The notes under the pieces were generated by a model, which saw only the letters and a list, made by a program, of their open reading frames with translations, had not been told where the DNA came from and ran no database searches. This document shows, in pieces, positions 49,855 to 58,843 of a stretch of DNA of 64,000 nucleotides (the first letter of the stretch is position 1; each line of letters starts with the position of its first letter). This stretch comes from Collinsella tanakaei (GTDB taxonomy: Bacteria; Actinomycetota; Coriobacteriia; Coriobacteriales; Coriobacteriaceae). Position numbers and translations under genes: made by a program. The DNA lies in NCBI RefSeq assembly GCF_021531055.1, contig NZ_JADYTL010000001.1, positions 186,001 to 250,000 on the forward strand. The letters run 5' to 3'.

Positions 49855-51586
49855 TGGACCAGGCGGTGTGGTCGGTGTGGAGGAGCTCCTCGGCGCGCTC
49901 GGAGAGCGGATGATCGAGATAGTCGTCGTAAACGAGCTTCACACTCGGATTCTCGTGGCTGAAGCGGACCTCGGAGGCGGCGTCGAGCCCCCACAGCACG
50001 TCGCCGCGCTCGCCGGCGAGCTCGCATCCATCGTGGATCGGCTGGCCGCCGCCACCCACGCAGCCGCCTGGGCATGCCATGATCTCGACGAAGTCATAGG
50101 AGACCTCGCCGGCACGCAGCGCCTCGATGAGCCGGTGGGCGTTGCCCAGACCGTGCGCCACGGCGACACGCAAGGGCGTTCCGGCCAGATCGAAGGTCTT
50201 CTCCTTCCAACCGCCCAGGCCGCGCACGCCCGAGAACGCATCGGGGTCGGGATTCTCACCCGTGGCGAGATAGTACGCGGAGCGCAGGGCGGCATCCATG
50301 ACGCCGCCGGTAGCACCGAAGATCACGGCGGCGCCGGTACCGAAGCCGAGCGGCTGGTCGAGCTCCTGCTCCTCGATCGACGTCGCATCGATATGCGAGG
50401 CGCGCACCATGCGATCGACCTCGCGCACGGTGAGCACGACATCGACGTCGGGCTCGCCGTTCTCCCCCACCATGGTAGGCAGCGCGGCCTCGGACTTCTT
50501 GGCAACGCAGGGCATGATCGACACGCAGAAGACCTTGGAGGGATCGACACCCAACGCATCGGCGTAGTAGGTCTTGGCCACGGCGCCGAACATCTGCTGC
50601 GGCGATTTGGACGTGGAGACTTGATCGAGCATGTCGGGATAGTGCGACTTGACGTAGCGGATCCAGCCCGGGCAGCACGAGGTGAACATCGGGAACTTGA
50701 TGTTCTCGCCGCCGGGCTCCCCGGCCTTCTTGATGCGCTCGAGCAGCTCTGAGCCCTCCTCCATGATGGTGAGGTCGGCGGAGAAGTTGGTGTCGAACAC
50801 GTAATCGAAGCCCATCATGCGCAGCGCGGTGGCAAGGCGCTCGACGGTCGCCTCCCCACGGGACAGGCCGAGCGACTCGCCCCACGAGGTACGGACGGCG
50901 GGCGCGATCTGCACGAGACAGATCTTGTCCGGATCGGCCAAGGCATCGAAGACGCGCTCGGTGTCGTCGCGGGCACGAAGCGCGCCGGTCGGGCAATGCG
51001 TGATGCACTGGCCGCACAGGGCGCAATCGGTCTCGGAGAGCTTCTTGCCGCCGGCGACGTTCACGACCGTATGGCTGGCACGGCTCGTGAGATCCCATAC
51101 GCCGGTACCCTGGACCTTCTCGCAGATCTGGATGCAGCGCAGGCACTTGATGCACTTATCGTTGTTGCGGATGAGCGGGAACGAGGGGTCGGATTTGAAG
51201 CCCTCGAGATGCTTTGAGAACGGCAGGTCGGTGATACCCAGATCGTTGGCGAGCGACTGCAGCGAGCAATTGCCCGAACGCGTGCAGCTCGTGCACTCGG
51301 AGTCGTGCTGCGACAGCAGGAACTCGACGTTGGTCTTACGGGCGATGCGCGCCTTGTTGCTGTTGGTGCGCACGACCATGCCGTCGAGCACGTAGTTGTT
51401 GCACGCGGCAACGAGCTGATCGATGCCCTCGACCTCGACCACGCATACGCGGCAGGCGCCGACCTCGTTGAGATCGCGCAGATAGCACAGCGTCGGGATC
51501 TTGATGCCCACGCTCGCGGCGGCATCGAGAATCGTCGTGTGCTCGGGAACCTCGACCTCGCGGTCGTCGATGATGAGCTTTACCAC
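49844..51586 (-). CDS. [FeFe] hydrogenase catalytic subunit (HndD/HydA type)
   Basis: Makes or consumes H2. Domains in order: a [2Fe-2S] ferredoxin domain (C34, C45, C48, C62), a His/Cys cluster motif (H94, C98, C101, C107), two [4Fe-4S] motifs (C145-C155 and C188-C198), then the H-cluster domain with TSCCPGW (302-308), MPCVAKKSE (359-367) and MACPGGCVGGGGQP (503-516). 580 residues. The start is GTG 51586 with GGAGG upstream, overlapping the upstream gene by 7 nt. The partner is the fused flavoprotein; the maturases HydEFG are not in the window. The stop codon comes from a REP. Confidence 0.95.
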   Translation of the reverse strand: MVKLIIDDREVEVPEHTTILDAAASVGIKIPTLCYLRDLNEVGACRVCVVEVEGIDQLVAACNNYVLDGMVVRTNSNKARIARKTNVEFLLSQHDSECTSCTRSGNCSLQSLANDLGITDLPFSKHLEGFKSDPSFPLIRNNDKCIKCLRCIQICEKVQGTGVWDLTSRASHTVVNVAGGKKLSETDCALCGQCITHCPTGALRARDDTERVFDALADPDKICLVQIAPAVRTSWGESLGLSRGEATVERLATALRMMGFDYVFDTNFSADLTIMEEGSELLERIKKAGEPGGENIKFPMFTSCCPGWIRYVKSHYPDMLDQVSTSKSPQQMFGAVAKTYYADALGVDPSKVFCVSIMPCVAKKSEAALPTMVGENGEPDVDVVLTVREVDRMVRASHIDATSIEEQELDQPLGFGTGAAVIFGATGGVMDAALRSAYYLATGENPDPDAFSGVRGLGGWKEKTFDLAGTPLRVAVAHGLGNAHRLIEALRAGEVSYDFVEIMACPGGCVGGGGQPIHDGCELAGERGDVLWGLDAASEVRFSHENPSVKLVYDDYLDHPLSERAEELLHTDHTAWSMGK

Positions 51587-53409
51587 TGGAAATTCCTCCC
51601 CCCACGGAACGCACCGAAGCCGAAGTGGTCGCAGCGCAGGCAGCGCGAGGCCTCCTGATGGGCCTCTTCCTCGGTCAGGCCGATCTCGGCCATCTCGAAG
51701 TCACCGATGCGCTCGGCGGCGTCGCGCTCCTTGAGCTCGCAGCGACCGCACAGGCGCTTGCCCTTGAACTGAACGGGCGGAAGCTCGACATCGAGCTCGA
51801 TGTTGTGATCGAACCCGAGGTGGCGGTCGATGTTGGCGGCCGCGACCTTACCGGCGTTGATGGCGCGGATCACGGTCGCGGGACCCGTCTGGCAGTCGCC
51901 GCCGGAGTACACGCCGTCGAATCCTGCAATCGCGCCTTCGGTGTCCGTGACGATACGGCCCCACTTACACGGGATACCGATAGTCTCGAAGGTCGCCGAG
52001 TCGATGTCCTGACCGATCGCGACGATCACGCGATCACAGGCGATCAGCTGCTCGGGAGCGGCGGCGGCACGCGGCGCGGGACGTCCGCGACGGGGCGCAC
52101 CGATGATCTGCGGCTGGACCACCACGCCGGCCACGCGGCCGTCGTCGGTCGTCTCGATGCGCACGGGGGCGTTGAGCTCCATGATCTGGCAGCCCTCTGC
52201 CTCGGCGCCTGCGATCTCGGCGTCCTGCGCGGTCATGTCGCAGATACGACGGCGGTACGCGATGATGACCTTCTCGGCACCCAGACGGACGCTGGAGCGC
52301 GCGACGTCCATGGCGACGTTACCGCCGCCGATGACCACGACGCGCTCACCGGAAAAGTCGGGCATCTCGCCATCGCCGATGGCACGCAGCATCTGGACGG
52401 CCGAGACGACGCCCTGGGCGTCCTCACCCTCAAGGCCGAGCTTCTTGTCGCTGTGGGCACCGATGGCAAGATACACCGCGTCGTACTCGCGGCGTAGCTG
52501 CTCGAGGCCGGCGCCGTCGATGGAGGATTCGAGCTCGACATCGATGCCGCAATCCAAGATCCACTGGATCTCGGACTCCAGGTCCTCGCGCGGCAGGCGG
52601 TAGCTCGGGATGCCGTAGCGTAGCATGCCGCCGAGGTGCTTGCGCTGCTCGAAGATCTTGACCTTATGGCCCATGAGCGCCAGGTAGTACGCGCAGCTGA
52701 TGCCGGCGGGACCACCGCCGATGACGGCGACGTTCTTGCCGGTCGGCTCGGCCATGTTGGGACGGTAGTCGTGCTCCATATGATCGGTCGCATAGCGCTT
52801 GAGCGCGAGGATGTTTAGCGGATCGTCGACGATACCGCGACGGCAGTGCATCTCGCAGGGATGCTCGCACACGCGGCCGCACACGACCGGCAGTGGGTTG
52901 TCCTTGCGGATCAGGCGCACCGCATCGGCGTAACGTCCGGCCTCGACGAGCGAGATGTAGCCTGGGATATCGACGTTTGCCGGACAGCCCGCCACGCACG
53001 GGACGCGCTCATTCTGCTCGAAGCCGCACGCGTGCTCGCGGACATGATGTTCGAAATCGTCACGGAAACCGCGCACCGCCATGAGGGCCATCGAGCCGGC
53101 CTCGTAGCCGATCGCGCAGTCGCTCGACAGGTAGATCGTGTTCGCGGTCTTCTCGATCAGATCGATCGTCTCGAGCGTCGCGCGATTGGCTAGGACCTCC
53201 TCGAGCAGGTCGGCAAGCGCCTTCAGACCCACGCGGCAGGGTGTGCACTTGCCGCAACTCTGCGTGGCGCACATGTTCACGAGCGCCGCGGTGAACTCGA
53301 CCGGACAGGGCGCGAGCGAACGGGCGGCGAGACGCCGTCCAAGCGCATCATGCAGGTCGTCCATGACAGCCTGGGCATGGCTGCGCTCCATGACATGAAG
53401 TCGTGCCAT
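51580..53409 (-). CDS. NuoF-type Fe-S segment fused to GltD-like FAD/NAD(P) oxidoreductase (hydrogenase partner)
   Basis: 609 residues. Residues ~35-105 resemble the C-terminal [4Fe-4S] part of NuoF (SCGKCTPCRVG, C52/C55/C58, and C98). The NuoF FMN/NADH domain is absent. From ~130 on it is a glutamate-synthase-small-subunit type flavoprotein: Cys-rich region CPANVDIPGY ... CGRVCEHPCEMHCRRG, FAD motif VIGGGPAGISCAYYLA, NAD(P) motif VIGGGNVAMDVARSS, and a last FAD segment GVYSGGDCQTGPATVI. Two Cys pairs lie near the C-terminus (RLCGRCEL, SRCLRCDHF). It probably passes electrons between NAD(P)H and the hydrogenase encoded next. Confidence 0.88.
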   Translation of the reverse strand: MARLHVMERSHAQAVMDDLHDALGRRLAARSLAPCPVEFTAALVNMCATQSCGKCTPCRVGLKALADLLEEVLANRATLETIDLIEKTANTIYLSSDCAIGYEAGSMALMAVRGFRDDFEHHVREHACGFEQNERVPCVAGCPANVDIPGYISLVEAGRYADAVRLIRKDNPLPVVCGRVCEHPCEMHCRRGIVDDPLNILALKRYATDHMEHDYRPNMAEPTGKNVAVIGGGPAGISCAYYLALMGHKVKIFEQRKHLGGMLRYGIPSYRLPREDLESEIQWILDCGIDVELESSIDGAGLEQLRREYDAVYLAIGAHSDKKLGLEGEDAQGVVSAVQMLRAIGDGEMPDFSGERVVVIGGGNVAMDVARSSVRLGAEKVIIAYRRRICDMTAQDAEIAGAEAEGCQIMELNAPVRIETTDDGRVAGVVVQPQIIGAPRRGRPAPRAAAAPEQLIACDRVIVAIGQDIDSATFETIGIPCKWGRIVTDTEGAIAGFDGVYSGGDCQTGPATVIRAINAGKVAAANIDRHLGFDHNIELDVELPPVQFKGKRLCGRCELKERDAAERIGDFEMAEIGLTEEEAHQEASRCLRCDHFGFGAFRGGRNFQW

Positions 53410-53521
53410 AAATACTCCCCTCTTATCGTGTCAATAACTTTTTATCACCTATACACCCAGGGCCGAACGACGAACCCCCAGACGGACGGAACGGCTTCGT
53501 AAGCGTGCAGGCTGTGCCCTG

Positions 53522-53547
53522 AAAACGGAGTATTCATGAATACTCCG
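53522..53547 (-). terminator. Terminator of the era-recO transcript
   Basis: A perfect 22-bp palindrome (53526-53547) containing GGAGTATTCATGAATACTCC; on the minus strand it is followed by TTTTC. It can fold as a 9-bp stem with loop CATG. It could also be an operator for the hydrogenase operon downstream, which starts 117 nt further on. The remaining 53410-53672 gap has AT-rich stretches but no promoter I can call. Confidence 0.65.
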
Positions 53548-53672
53548 ACCCAGACTTCCTATCGCTATTGTACGTACTTTATCCAAGTGGAGTGATAGCT
53601 TTTTATCATCATGCTATGAGCCAAGGGCATGGACGACAGATCGGGAACGTATCGGACTGACGGACGAAAAGC

Positions 53673-54425
53673 CTACCGTCCCAGCATGAACTCGAGCGCA
53701 CGGAGTCGGGCATCGAGGTGCGTGGCGGCCCATACGTGCGCAAGCGCAAGCAGATACGAAGCGGTGGCGGTGTCGACCGGAGCGGTCGCAAGCTGGTCGA
53801 ACCGGGCATGGATGAACGCCCGCAACCATTCCACCTGGGATGCATCGATCATCTCGGCGCCCGCAACGCTCGAGGCGCACGAGGCGCACAGCAAACCTCC
53901 CGCAGCCGCCGAGAAATAGCTGACCGCGGCGTCGCCGCACGCGACGCACGAGGAGAAATCCGGACGGTATCCGATATGCGAGAGCACCTTGAACGCATAG
54001 GCGGCAACCACGATATCGAGGTGCACGGTATCGGTGGAGACGTCCCCCACAACCTGCAGGGCACGTCGGGTGATCGAGTAGATGTAGGGATCTTCGGCAT
54101 CCTCGTAGCAGCACAGACGCGCGATATCAGCAACGGCGCTCGCCGCACTCATGCGCTCGAAGGTCGGGGATGACCCGAGCGGCGCCTCCAAGAGCTCCGC
54201 CTGCGACACGATGTCGAGGTTACGACCGTGCGTGAGCAAAAAGTCGGTCGTGCAGAACAGCTCGCACCGTGCCGCAAGACGGCTTCCCGGTTTCCGGGCA
54301 CCTTTCGCCACGGCACGGATCTGCCGACCGGAATCGGCTACGAGGGTCAAGATCAAATCGATCTCCTTGAGCTTGACCTTATCGAGCACGATGGCGCTCG
54401 CACGATATGTCCGCGATGCCGCCAT
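53673..54425 (-). CDS. recO: DNA repair protein RecO
   Basis: RecFOR-pathway protein that loads RecA on SSB-coated DNA. An N-terminal OB fold (ASAIVLDKVKLKEIDLILTLV), a helical region, and a four-Cys zinc site (SCVACGD ... LLCASC). 250 residues. The start MAASRTY at 54425 has GAGGGGG upstream; ATGs 5 and 13 codons earlier lack a ribosome site. The era-recO order is common. Confidence 0.93.
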   Translation of the reverse strand: MAASRTYRASAIVLDKVKLKEIDLILTLVADSGRQIRAVAKGARKPGSRLAARCELFCTTDFLLTHGRNLDIVSQAELLEAPLGSSPTFERMSAASAVADIARLCCYEDAEDPYIYSITRRALQVVGDVSTDTVHLDIVVAAYAFKVLSHIGYRPDFSSCVACGDAAVSYFSAAAGGLLCASCASSVAGAEMIDASQVEWLRAFIHARFDQLATAPVDTATASYLLALAHVWAATHLDARLRALEFMLGR

Positions 54426-54488
54426 GGCGCCCCCTCGCATGGTGTGGCGGACGCGCGGCCCCATCGCTGCACGCCGCTGCCGTCCCCG

Positions 54489-55589
54489 CTACTCCTCGAA
54501 CGCGTACCCCATGCGACGGATCTCGCGCTCGTCGTCGCGCCATCCGCGCTGGACGCGCACGTCGAGCGCCAAGAACACCTTGCGCCCGAACAGGCGCTCG
54601 AGATCGCGCCGCGCGTCGGTACCGATATGCTTGATCATCTCGCCGCGGCGACCCACGAGGATACCCTTCTGCCCCTCACGCTCCACGTACACGGTGGCAT
54701 GTGCGCGGACCAGCTTACGCGTACGCTCGAAGGCATCGCAGACGACGCCCACGGAATGGGGAACCTCCTCGCGCGTGCGCAGCAGGACCTTCTCGCGGAC
54801 GAACTCGGCGACCAGCGTCGCATCGTCGGTGTCGGTATCCATCCCCTTGGGGAACCAGCGTGGACCGGCGGGAAGATGCTCCGAGACGAGTTCGATGAAC
54901 GGTTCGACGTTGAAGTGCTCGGTAGATGACACGACGATCATGTCGTCGAAGTCGACGAGCTCGCGAGCGCGGTCGAGCTGCACCATCATCGCAGTCTGAT
55001 CGACCTTGTCGGCCTTTGTGAGCACGAGGATCTTGGTCGCATGCGAAGCGCGCACGCGCTCGGCGATCCACTCGTCACCGCGGCCGATGGGCACGGACGC
55101 GTCGATGAGGAACGCGACCACATCGACGTCGGAAAGCTCGGCGAGCGCCGAGCGGTTGAGCTCGGATCCAAGGCCGTCCTTGGGCTTATGGATGCCGGGC
55201 GTGTCGACGAAGACGAGCTGGTACCCGTCGCGTTCCACGATGGCGCGCATCCGGCGGCGCGTGGTCTGCGCAACCGGCGAGGTGATGGCGACCTTCGATC
55301 CCATGCACGCATTGAGCAGCGTGGACTTACCGGCGTTGGGACGACCGACGAGGGCGACGAAGCCGCTCCGGAATCCCTCGGGCGTGTCGCCGGCGACAAG
55401 GCCGAGGTTGGAAGCGGCATCCTCGGCATCGGCCATCGCATCGATCTCTTCGTCGCTCAAGCCCTCGAACGGGTCGAACTCCTCGATCGCGTCATCCTCA
55501 TCGAACTCGCGATCCTCATCGAGTGCGAGGTCATCGACATCGCGGTCAAGCACCTCGGCGTCATGAGGGGTATTCGTCGTGTGATCCAT
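54489..55589 (-). CDS. era: GTPase Era with acidic N-terminal extension
   Basis: Ribosome-assembly GTPase that binds 16S rRNA near its 3' end. G1 GRPNAGKST (about residue 83), G3 DTPGIHKP, G4 TKAD, and a C-terminal KH domain (GILVGRRGEMIKHIG). 366 residues against a usual ~300: the first ~72 residues are very rich in Asp and Glu (for example DLALDEDREFDEDDAIEEFD) and look unstructured. A start near residue 70 is conceivable, but none has a better ribosome site. It follows dgkA by 24 nt. Confidence 0.93.
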   Translation of the reverse strand: MDHTTNTPHDAEVLDRDVDDLALDEDREFDEDDAIEEFDPFEGLSDEEIDAMADAEDAASNLGLVAGDTPEGFRSGFVALVGRPNAGKSTLLNACMGSKVAITSPVAQTTRRRMRAIVERDGYQLVFVDTPGIHKPKDGLGSELNRSALAELSDVDVVAFLIDASVPIGRGDEWIAERVRASHATKILVLTKADKVDQTAMMVQLDRARELVDFDDMIVVSSTEHFNVEPFIELVSEHLPAGPRWFPKGMDTDTDDATLVAEFVREKVLLRTREEVPHSVGVVCDAFERTRKLVRAHATVYVEREGQKGILVGRRGEMIKHIGTDARRDLERLFGRKVFLALDVRVQRGWRDDEREIRRMGYAFEE

Positions 55590-55613
55590 GGATTCCTCCG
55601 CGTTTTCCGAATG

Positions 55614-55994
55614 CTACGCGATAAAGCCGAGCGCACGTGCGAACACGATGATCCCGACGATCGCGGCGGTGATGGACAGGGTGTAGACGCTCGCCGCGGC
55701 GATATCCTTGGCGCGCTTGGCGAGCGGATGGAACTCCTGCGTGGCGAGGTCGACGATGGCCTCGATCGCGGTGTTGACCAGCTCCGCGAAGATGACGAGC
55801 CCAAAGCACAGGGCGACCAGGCACCACGACAGCAGGTCGATGCGCAACACGATACCCGCAATGACGGCGGTCACACCCATGACGAGCATGACCTTGATGT
55901 TGCGCTCGGTGCGCACCGCGGTGACGAAGCCCTCCATGGCGTACCCGAAGGAACGGATGAAGGAGGGGTGATCCTTGTTGGAACCGGGAATCAT
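55614..55994 (-). CDS. dgkA: Diacylglycerol / undecaprenol kinase family protein
   Basis: Small integral membrane kinase, three membrane helices. The conserved segment ELVNTAIEAIVDLATQEFHP followed by AKRAKDIAAASV is the active site of the family. In Gram-positive bacteria the enzyme usually phosphorylates undecaprenol. 126 residues. It lies between ybeY and era, the standard ybeY-dgkA-era arrangement. Confidence 0.94.
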   Translation of the reverse strand: MIPGSNKDHPSFIRSFGYAMEGFVTAVRTERNIKVMLVMGVTAVIAGIVLRIDLLSWCLVALCFGLVIFAELVNTAIEAIVDLATQEFHPLAKRAKDIAAASVYTLSITAAIVGIIVFARALGFIA

Positions 55995-56006
55995 GGGCGA
56001 CCTCGC

Positions 56007-56516
56007 TTAGTCGTCGTGATGGCGCGTGGTGGGTCCGATGCACACGGCATCGACATCCTCGCCGCGCTCGCGCGCAAGCCGGCGGAGGATCTCGAGTTCG
56101 CGTTCCTCCATCAGCGACGCCTCATCGTCATCGAGATGATCGTAGCCGAGCAGATGCAGCAGGCCATGCACGAGCATGAGGCGGCATTCCTGTGCGGGAG
56201 TGAAGCCGAACTCCGGCGCCTGCGCGGCGATGACACCGGGTGCCAAGATCACGTCGCCGAGCTCGACCGCCTCATCGGCGGGAATGGACTCGTCGGAAGG
56301 ATCGTCGCACTCGAACGACAGAACGTCCGTGGGTGCATCGATGTGACGCCACGCGCGGTTGAGCCCCCGCATCTCCTCATCATCGACGAAGGAGACGGAC
56401 ACGTCGACCTGGCGCTCCACGCCCTCACGCGCAAGCACGCATGCGACGACCCGTTCGATTTCCGCCGGCTCGAGCAGCGTGTCGAGCTCGGCCTCGTTAC
56501 TGATGAGCACGGCCAT
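56007..56516 (-). CDS. ybeY: Endoribonuclease YbeY (rRNA maturation factor)
   Basis: Metal-dependent RNase for 16S rRNA 3'-end maturation and quality control. The metal motif H-X3-H-X5-H is HGLLHLLGYDH; LNRAWRHIDAPTDVLSFE is also typical. 169 residues from ATG 56516, which has GGGAAGGGGAG upstream. The 5' end overlaps phoH by 20 nt. The acidic N-terminal part is normal. Confidence 0.95.
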   Translation of the reverse strand: MAVLISNEAELDTLLEPAEIERVVACVLAREGVERQVDVSVSFVDDEEMRGLNRAWRHIDAPTDVLSFECDDPSDESIPADEAVELGDVILAPGVIAAQAPEFGFTPAQECRLMLVHGLLHLLGYDHLDDDEASLMEERELEILRRLARERGEDVDAVCIGPTTRHHDD

Positions 56517-57504
56517 GGGCTCCCCTTCCCGTATGCGGCGCCGAATGCGCCGGATGGGTCTCCTCGAAGGCATCGTATGCCTCGACGATGCGTCCGACAA
56601 GCGCGTGACGGACGACGTCGGTGCGATGCAGACGGATGAACGCGATATCGTCGACGCCGGCCAAGATCTCCTCGACGTCGGTCAAGCCCCCACGCTTGCC
56701 GGGAAGATCGCGCTGCGTCGTATCGCCGGTGATGATGAATTTGGAATTGAACCCCAGGCGCGTGAGGAACATCTTCATCTGCTCCGGCGTGGTGTTCTGC
56801 GCCTCGTCGAGCACGACGATCGCGTCGTTCAGCGTGCGCCCGCGCATGTAGGCGAGCGGCGCGATCTCGATGACGCCCTGCTCCACGAGCGCCGTCGCAC
56901 GCTCCATATCGGTCATGTCGAACAACGCGTCGAGCAGGGGACGCACGTAGGGATCGATCTTCTCCTGTAGCGTTCCGGGCAGAAAGCCGAGGTTCTCCCC
57001 CGCCTCCACGACCGGACGCGTGAGCACGATGCGGCCTACCTCATGGCGCTTGAGCGCCGCCACCGCGATCGCCATCGCCAGATACGTCTTGCCGGTGCCC
57101 GCTGGCCCCGTGCAAAACGTGATGGTGTTCAATCGGATGGCATCGATATAGCGCTTCTGACCCAGGGTCTTGGGCCTGATGGCATGACCTCGGTACGTCA
57201 GCAGGATGTCATCGGAAAGCCCGGAGATGTCGGAGCGCTCCTGCCGAAGCGCGTCGAGCGCGCGCAGGGCATCGCCGGGGGCCGGAACCTCGTCCGCGGA
57301 GGCGAGCTTGATGAGATGCGTGAACAGACGCGTGAGCAGCTCGACCTCGTCAGGAGAGCCCGACAGCGAGATCGCGCTGCCGCGCACGACGACCGATGCG
57401 GTCGTGTTCGCCTCGATGGCACGGAGCACGGCATCGCCCGAACCGGTCACGCGGGCCGGGTCGATACCGTCCGGAACGGTCAGCCTCACCTTGGTCGAGT
57501 CCAT
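56497..57504 (-). CDS. PhoH-like ATPase (YbeZ family)
   Basis: P-loop ATPase related to the helicase core, acting with YbeY in ribosome maturation. Walker A FCTGPAGTGKTYLA, Walker B VVLDEAQNTTPEQMKMFLTR, then ITGDTTQRDLP. An N-terminal KH-like region precedes it. 335 residues from ATG 57504 (GAGGGGAG upstream). The His/Gly-rich end is the part overlapping ybeY. Confidence 0.95.
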   Translation of the reverse strand: MDSTKVRLTVPDGIDPARVTGSGDAVLRAIEANTTASVVVRGSAISLSGSPDEVELLTRLFTHLIKLASADEVPAPGDALRALDALRQERSDISGLSDDILLTYRGHAIRPKTLGQKRYIDAIRLNTITFCTGPAGTGKTYLAMAIAVAALKRHEVGRIVLTRPVVEAGENLGFLPGTLQEKIDPYVRPLLDALFDMTDMERATALVEQGVIEIAPLAYMRGRTLNDAIVVLDEAQNTTPEQMKMFLTRLGFNSKFIITGDTTQRDLPGKRGGLTDVEEILAGVDDIAFIRLHRTDVVRHALVGRIVEAYDAFEETHPAHSAPHTGRGAHGRAHQ

Positions 57505-57512
57505 GCTCCCCC

Positions 57513-58835
57513 TCATCTCGAATCGACAGACGCTTCCGCGCCCGCCCCTGCCGATCGAACCACGCGACCGCGCAGCACACCGTGCGAGTCGACATCCATG
57601 ATAGCAACATCGACCAGCCGACCGACGAGGTCGTCGGAGGCATCGTCGACGATCACGCGATGGAACGAACCGAGCGTGCCGCGACCGGGATACTCGATGA
57701 CGGCGCGCTCGATGGTACCGATACGCGCCGCGGCATCGGCACGAGACGTTTTATCCACGAGCGCACGGATGACGGCGCTTCGAGCCGCCATGGTCTGTGC
57801 GGGAACCTGATCGGGCATGGTCGCCGCCGGCGTCCCGGGGCGGGCGCTGTACCGGAACACGTGCAGGCGCGAGAAACCGATACGCTCGACGAGCGCGCGC
57901 GTGCACTCGAACTCCTCGTCGGTCTCGCCGGGAAACCCGACGATCAGGTCTCCGGACAGTGCGATCCCGGGAACCGCACCGCGGATCATATCGACAAGAT
58001 CGAGCAGGTCATCGGCATCATAGGGTCGATTCATGCGCGCAAGCGTCTCGGTGCAGCCCGACTGGATGGGCACGTGGAGAAACGGCGCGACGCGTGTGGG
58101 ATGAGCGGCCATGCGCGCCAAGAGGGCCTCATCGATATCCATGGGCTCGATGGAGGACAGACGGATATGCGGGATGTCCGTATCGCGCACGATCGACTCG
58201 AGAAGCCCATCGATACCCAAGACCTTACCGGAGCCGTCGGACGCACGATAGGCGCCGAGATTCACGCCGGTCAACACGACTTCGGCGATACCGGAAGCCG
58301 CAGCGGCGCGAACGTCATCGAGGACGCGGTCGAGCGCGACGGAGCGCTCGGGTCCGCGCGCCTTCCACACGATACAGTACGAGCAGCGGTTATCGCACCC
58401 GTCTTGCACCTTCACCCCGATGCGCGAGCGTCCGAGCAGGTCGGTCAGGGTGGTTGCGTCGTAATCGTCCGAATGCGGGCTGTCGCGCAGCCGATCGGCG
58501 ACGAGCCTCTCGGCACACGCAGCGACCTTGGCCTTCGAAGGCTCGGCGATCACACGCTCGGAAAGCGCCGTCAAAACGTCCGCATGGAGGTTCACGGCGC
58601 ATCCCGTCACGATGACCCAAGGGTCGCGGGCGCACCCGAGCGCATGTCGGACCGCCTTGCGCGTCTTGGCCTCGGCCTCGCCGGTCACCGCGCAGGTGTT
58701 GATGACCACGATCTCGGCATCGTCCTCGTCGACCAGATCGAAGCCGCGGCGATCGAGCTCGACGGTCATGCGGTCGCTCTCCACGCGATTGACGCGGCAG
58801 CCGAGATTCACGACGTGTACGGTGGGATTCGACAC
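57513..58835 (-). CDS. mtaB: tRNA (t6A37) methylthiotransferase MtaB
   Basis: Radical SAM enzyme converting t6A37 to ms2t6A37 in tRNAs reading ANN codons. Auxiliary-cluster cysteines in LGCRVNRVESDRM, INTCAVTGEAEAK and VTGCAV; radical SAM motif CDNRCSYCIVWKARGPERS; TRAM-like C-terminus. The GCRVN and TGEAEAK forms point to MtaB and not MiaB. 440 residues. It follows dnaJ by 8 nt and precedes phoH by 8 nt. Confidence 0.92.
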   Translation of the reverse strand: MSNPTVHVVNLGCRVNRVESDRMTVELDRRGFDLVDEDDAEIVVINTCAVTGEAEAKTRKAVRHALGCARDPWVIVTGCAVNLHADVLTALSERVIAEPSKAKVAACAERLVADRLRDSPHSDDYDATTLTDLLGRSRIGVKVQDGCDNRCSYCIVWKARGPERSVALDRVLDDVRAAAASGIAEVVLTGVNLGAYRASDGSGKVLGIDGLLESIVRDTDIPHIRLSSIEPMDIDEALLARMAAHPTRVAPFLHVPIQSGCTETLARMNRPYDADDLLDLVDMIRGAVPGIALSGDLIVGFPGETDEEFECTRALVERIGFSRLHVFRYSARPGTPAATMPDQVPAQTMAARSAVIRALVDKTSRADAAARIGTIERAVIEYPGRGTLGSFHRVIVDDASDDLVGRLVDVAIMDVDSHGVLRGRVVRSAGAGAEASVDSR

Positions 58836-58843
58836 GGCGGCCC

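Noticed and set aside
53429-53434. TTGACA on the minus strand before the hydrogenase operon
   Set aside because: It is only about 20 nt from the start codon, so its -10 and start site would fall inside the gene.
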